Assembly: GCA_035307785.1 (NCBI GenBank)
Contig: DATGHS010000146.1
Span: 1 to 7,395 of the forward strand
Direction: 5' to 3'
From: DATGHS01 sp035307785
Lineage (GTDB): Bacteria; Planctomycetota; Planctomycetia; Gemmatales; Gemmataceae
Length of the DNA stretch: 7,395 bases
This document shows, piece after piece, positions 5,431-7,395 of this stretch. Each line of letters starts with the position of its first letter. Position 1 is the stretch's first letter. The position numbers were made by a program, and so were the translations under genes. The notes under the pieces were generated by a model. That model saw nothing but the letters and a program-made list of their open reading frames with translations, did no database searches and was not told where the DNA came from.

Positions 5431-5483
5431 TCGTAGGTCAGGCTTTCCAACCTGACCGTTTGGCTGGAAAGCCTGACCTACGA
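5431..5483. repeat. Dispersed palindrome GTAGGTCAGGCTTTCC, copy 1
   Basis: Perfect 19-bp arms (5431-5449 and 5465-5483) surround a 15-base loop. A second, alternative stem is possible inside, GGTCAGG (5435-5441) with CCTGACC (5451-5457). The 18-base head GTAGGTCAGGCTTTCCAA recurs at 6249-6266 and the tail GGAAAGCCTGACCTAC also recurs, in the same orientation. It begins three bases after the terminator T-tract. The element looks REP-like; no transposase is nearby. Confidence 0.85.
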
Positions 5484-5492
5484 TCACTTCGC

Positions 5493-5521
5493 TTGCCAGC
5501 TTCAGGCAAAAAGATTAGTCT
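5493..5521 (+). promoter_or_regulatory. Weak promoter candidate for the DUF457 gene
   Basis: TTGCCA (5493-5498) matches the -35 box at five of six positions and is followed after 17 bp by TAGTCT (5516-5521), which matches the -10 box at only three. Because a strong terminator and a palindrome lie just upstream, the membrane-protein gene probably needs its own promoter here, but this one is only a guess. Confidence 0.22.
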
Positions 5522-5559
5522 GTTTCGGCAGTTTATTTTCCAAAGCGAAAGGAATCGCC

Positions 5560-6252
5560 ATGGCCAGCTTTCGCGGACACCTCGCGTTTGCGACTTCGTT
5601 GGGCGCCGTCTACGGTGGGATGGCCTTTTGGCAGCTCGGCGTGGATTGGGGAACGGCCGCGCTGGCGGCAGGGCTCACCGCCGTCGGCGGGATGATGCCC
5701 GACCTCGACTCCGATAGCGGCGTGCCGGTGCGCGAAATGTTCAGCTTGGCCGCAGTCTTTGTGCCAATGTTGTTCTTGCGCCGTTTGATGGCCCTCAATC
5801 TAAGTTTAGAACAAATTCTGGTCCTCCTCGGCGGGCTCTATGTTCTCATCCGCTTCGGAGCGTCACGGCTATTCAAACGGCTCACAGTGCACCGCGGCAT
5901 GTTCCACAGTATGCCGGCCATGCTTATCGCCGGCGCGATCACGTTTCTGGCCTATCACCATCCGGAAATCAAGACGCGCATTTTCTTGTCGCTGGCGGTG
6001 ATGATTGGCTTTCTCTCGCACCTGGTTTTAGATGAACTTTATGCCGTGGACTTTCGCGGCCTGACGCCCCAACTGAATCAATTTGCCGGCAGCGCGGTGA
6101 AATTCGTATCGCCGTCACGATGGGCAACGGCCGCCACGTATGCTATTCTGTTAGTTCTGGGAGGACTGGTATATGTGGACTGGCGCGGGTTGCCGAACGC
6201 GCAGAATTCAGAGCGCACGCCGCCGGTGGTAAGTATTCCTGCGGGAAAGTAG
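5560..6252 (+). CDS. DUF457/YdjM-type membrane-bound metal-dependent hydrolase
   Basis: A 230-residue integral inner-membrane protein of the YdjM (DUF457) family of putative metal-dependent hydrolases; no substrate is established for most members. Family hallmarks are present: an N-terminal His7 (FRGHLAF), MMPDLDSDSG (45-54) with Asp48, Asp50 and Asp52, the signature VHRGMFHS (110-117) with His111 and His116, and GFLSHLVLDELYAVD (150-164) with His154 and Asp158. These acidic and histidine residues are the likely metal ligands. Hydrophobic segments lie at about 8-27, 32-46, 60-74, 85-98, 118-132, 141-158 and 189-206. The ATG at 5560 follows AAAGGAA six bases upstream. The C-terminal tail (207-230) is polar. 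The stop TAG (6250-6252) lies inside the left arm of a dispersed palindrome, so the original C-terminus may have been different. It is flanked on both sides by copies of that palindrome. Confidence 0.85.
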   Translation: MASFRGHLAFATSLGAVYGGMAFWQLGVDWGTAALAAGLTAVGGMMPDLDSDSGVPVREMFSLAAVFVPMLFLRRLMALNLSLEQILVLLGGLYVLIRFGASRLFKRLTVHRGMFHSMPAMLIAGAITFLAYHHPEIKTRIFLSLAVMIGFLSHLVLDELYAVDFRGLTPQLNQFAGSAVKFVSPSRWATAATYAILLVLGGLVYVDWRGLPNAQNSERTPPVVSIPAGK

Positions 6253-6311
6253 GTCAGGCTTTCCAATATGACGCGGTGTCATAGCGGTCAGGTGGGAAAG
6301 CCTGACCTACT
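6248..6311. repeat. Dispersed palindrome GTAGGTCAGGCTTTCC, copy 2
   Basis: Perfect 17-bp arms (6248-6264 and 6295-6311) enclose a 30-base centre with its own stem, TATGAC (6267-6272) with GTCATA (6278-6283). GGTCAGG (6286-6292) can also pair with CCTGACC (6301-6307). The arms match copy 1 at 5431-5483, while the centre differs. It supplies the stop codon of the DUF457 gene and fills most of the gap before the ABC gene, whose ATG is 23 bases beyond. Confidence 0.85.
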
Positions 6312-6334
6312 GAGTTAACCGCAAGCAGCGCAAC

Positions 6335-7395
6335 ATGGATCTGGCGATTGAGAAACTTTGGAAGCTGCACGCCCCACCCAAGCTGGCCGGTCTGTTGTCT
6401 TGCTCGATGCATATTCCGGCCGGCCGATTCCTCACGATTGCCGGCCCCAGCGGGTCCGGCAAATCCACGCTATTGCGATTGATAGCAGGATTGGAAAAAG
6501 CAAATCGCGGCCGCATCTTCCTGAGCGGCCGCGATATTACCGACCTTCCCCCGTCGCAACGCAATATCGGACTGTTGCCACAACGACCAGCTCTGTATCC
6601 ACATTTATCGGTACGGCGCAACCTTTCCATTGGCCTAGAGATGCAAAATTCGCGGCAGCGGCCCAAAGTCCCGCCCGCAGAAATCCACCGTCGGGTCGAT
6701 GAGGCTATTGGGTTGCTTGGCCTTGAGGAATTGCTCGATGAGCGACCGAATCATCTGTCCGGCGGCGAGCAACAGCGGGTAGGGCTCGGCCGGTTGCTGG
6801 TCCGCAGACCGGATATTTGGCTGCTCGACGAACCGTTTGCACATGTGGATTTTCCGAGAAGAATGCAGCTAAAACGCGAGTTGCACTTGCTTTGGAAGCG
6901 GTTTCTCACAACAATAATAACAGTTACCCATGACCCGGTTGAGGCACTTTCGCTGGGCGAGCGCCTGGCGGTATTGATCCGGAGTCGAGTGCGGCAAATG
7001 GGCGAACCCCTGGCCGTACTCAAGCATCCGGAACACCGGCTGGTGGCCGAATTCCTCGGTTGGCCGCCGATGAACCTCACCGACGGCGTCCTCACTCGTT
7101 CTTCGGAACCGGGTGAGGGTTTCCGTTTTGCCGCGGCAGATGGAGCCTTCCAGCTGCCGGTGCCGGCTGAACTGGTGACCCGCGCTGGCGAGGGTCAACC
7201 GGTGACGGCGGGCATCCGGCCGGAGGATCTCCAGCCGATTCCAGTCGCCGCACCGAACCCTTCGCCAAACGCTGATTGCCGGTTCCTGCCGGACTGGGTA
7301 GTACGGCTGGCCGAGCCTGCGCCCCCCGCCTGGCTGGTTACCGTCGAACGCGGCAACCGGCTTTGGGCGCTATGGTGGCACGATTCGGCCCCCCC
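6335..7395 (+). CDS. ABC transporter ATP-binding protein, MalK/UgpC-like (C-terminus off window)
   Basis: The cytoplasmic ATPase subunit of an ABC importer, probably for sugars, polyols or phosphoesters. The first 353 codons are present. Motifs are: Walker A GPSGSGKST (37-45), Q-loop Gln83 within LLPQRPALYPHLSVRRNL, signature LSGGEQQR (141-148), Walker B IWLLDEP (161-167), and switch His199 in VTHD. A C-terminal regulatory (TOBE/MOBE-like) domain follows, with MNLTDG (246-251) and GIRPEDL (293-299), typical of the MalK/UgpC group. Two points are unusual: the D-loop reads AHVD instead of the common SALD or SNLD, and no clear aromatic A-loop is seen near the N-terminus. The ATG at 6335 is chosen because an in-frame TGA lies eight codons upstream; there is no visible Shine-Dalgarno. 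The leader consists mostly of the palindrome 6248-6311, so expression may depend on read-through from the DUF457 gene. No permease or binding protein is visible in the window, so the substrate is open. Confidence 0.9.
   Translation, partial: MDLAIEKLWKLHAPPKLAGLLSCSMHIPAGRFLTIAGPSGSGKSTLLRLIAGLEKANRGRIFLSGRDITDLPPSQRNIGLLPQRPALYPHLSVRRNLSIGLEMQNSRQRPKVPPAEIHRRVDEAIGLLGLEELLDERPNHLSGGEQQRVGLGRLLVRRPDIWLLDEPFAHVDFPRRMQLKRELHLLWKRFLTTIITVTHDPVEALSLGERLAVLIRSRVRQMGEPLAVLKHPEHRLVAEFLGWPPMNLTDGVLTRSSEPGEGFRFAAADGAFQLPVPAELVTRAGEGQPVTAGIRPEDLQPIPVAAPNPSPNADCRFLPDWVVRLAEPAPPAWLVTVERGNRLWALWWHDSAP

Noticed and set aside
5083..5436. 117-codon plus-strand frame (GTG start) across the structured region
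   Set aside because: There is no ribosome-binding site before its start, its sequence resembles no family I know, it runs into the terminator and palindrome, and two other frames on the opposite strand are equally open.
5206..5487. 93-codon minus-strand frame beginning in the palindrome
   Set aside because: It too starts with translated palindrome sequence, is antisense to the candidate RNA and shows no domain.
5403..5717. 104-codon plus-strand frame containing VGQAFQPDRLAGKPDL
   Set aside because: The peptide is a translation of the dispersed palindrome and the frame then overlaps the DUF457 gene out of frame; a spurious product of the repeat.
1..7395. CRISPR array, tRNA, rRNA, insertion sequence or prophage genes
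   Set aside because: No regularly spaced repeats, no cloverleaf or rRNA-like sequence, and no transposase or integrase frame were found on either strand.

Overview
The window looks like chromosomal DNA of a planctomycete, probably Pirellulales-like. This rests on moderately high GC, loosely packed genes, and dispersed palindromes of the 'GTAGGTCAGGCTTTCC' and 'CACAAGCCCGAAGCG' types, which I associate with that group from memory. It is an inference from style, because there is no rRNA or marker gene to settle it.

Layout. On the minus strand, positions 1-313 hold the first 104 codons of a stand-alone NAD(P)H-hydrate dehydratase (nnrD). Positions 430-1650 hold a complete secreted M19 (renal-dipeptidase family) peptidase. 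A 466-bp divergent intergenic region (1651-2116) carries stacked inverted repeats and a good sigma-70-like promoter. On the plus strand this promoter drives a 771-residue exported tetratricopeptide-repeat protein (2117-4432). An ISC/adrenodoxin-type [2Fe-2S] ferredoxin (4510-4929) follows after a short gap. A 630-bp stretch (4930-5559) contains no convincing protein gene. It is not empty: it holds a perfect 24-bp inverted repeat, a promoter-like pair, a highly structured region of about 350 nt ending in a textbook intrinsic terminator, and a dispersed palindrome. Next come a DUF457/YdjM-type membrane protein (5560-6252), whose stop codon lies inside a second copy of that palindrome, and an ABC transporter ATPase of the MalK/UgpC type (6335 to the end, truncated by the window edge).

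Working together. I see no single pathway. The genes read as separate housekeeping functions: metabolite repair, peptide turnover outside the cytoplasm, a cell-envelope TPR scaffold, Fe-S electron transfer, a membrane hydrolase and solute import. The part most likely to be undescribed is the 5083-5430 region. It has a promoter-like element, a near-perfect anti-SD match, a possible pseudoknot, and three CAAGGGA strands that compete for two CCCTTG strands, one of which belongs to the terminator. It could be a stand-alone structured ncRNA or a cis-acting attenuator. The palindromes flanking the membrane-protein gene and the GTGAAA repeat cluster in the divergent region are the next most interesting signals.
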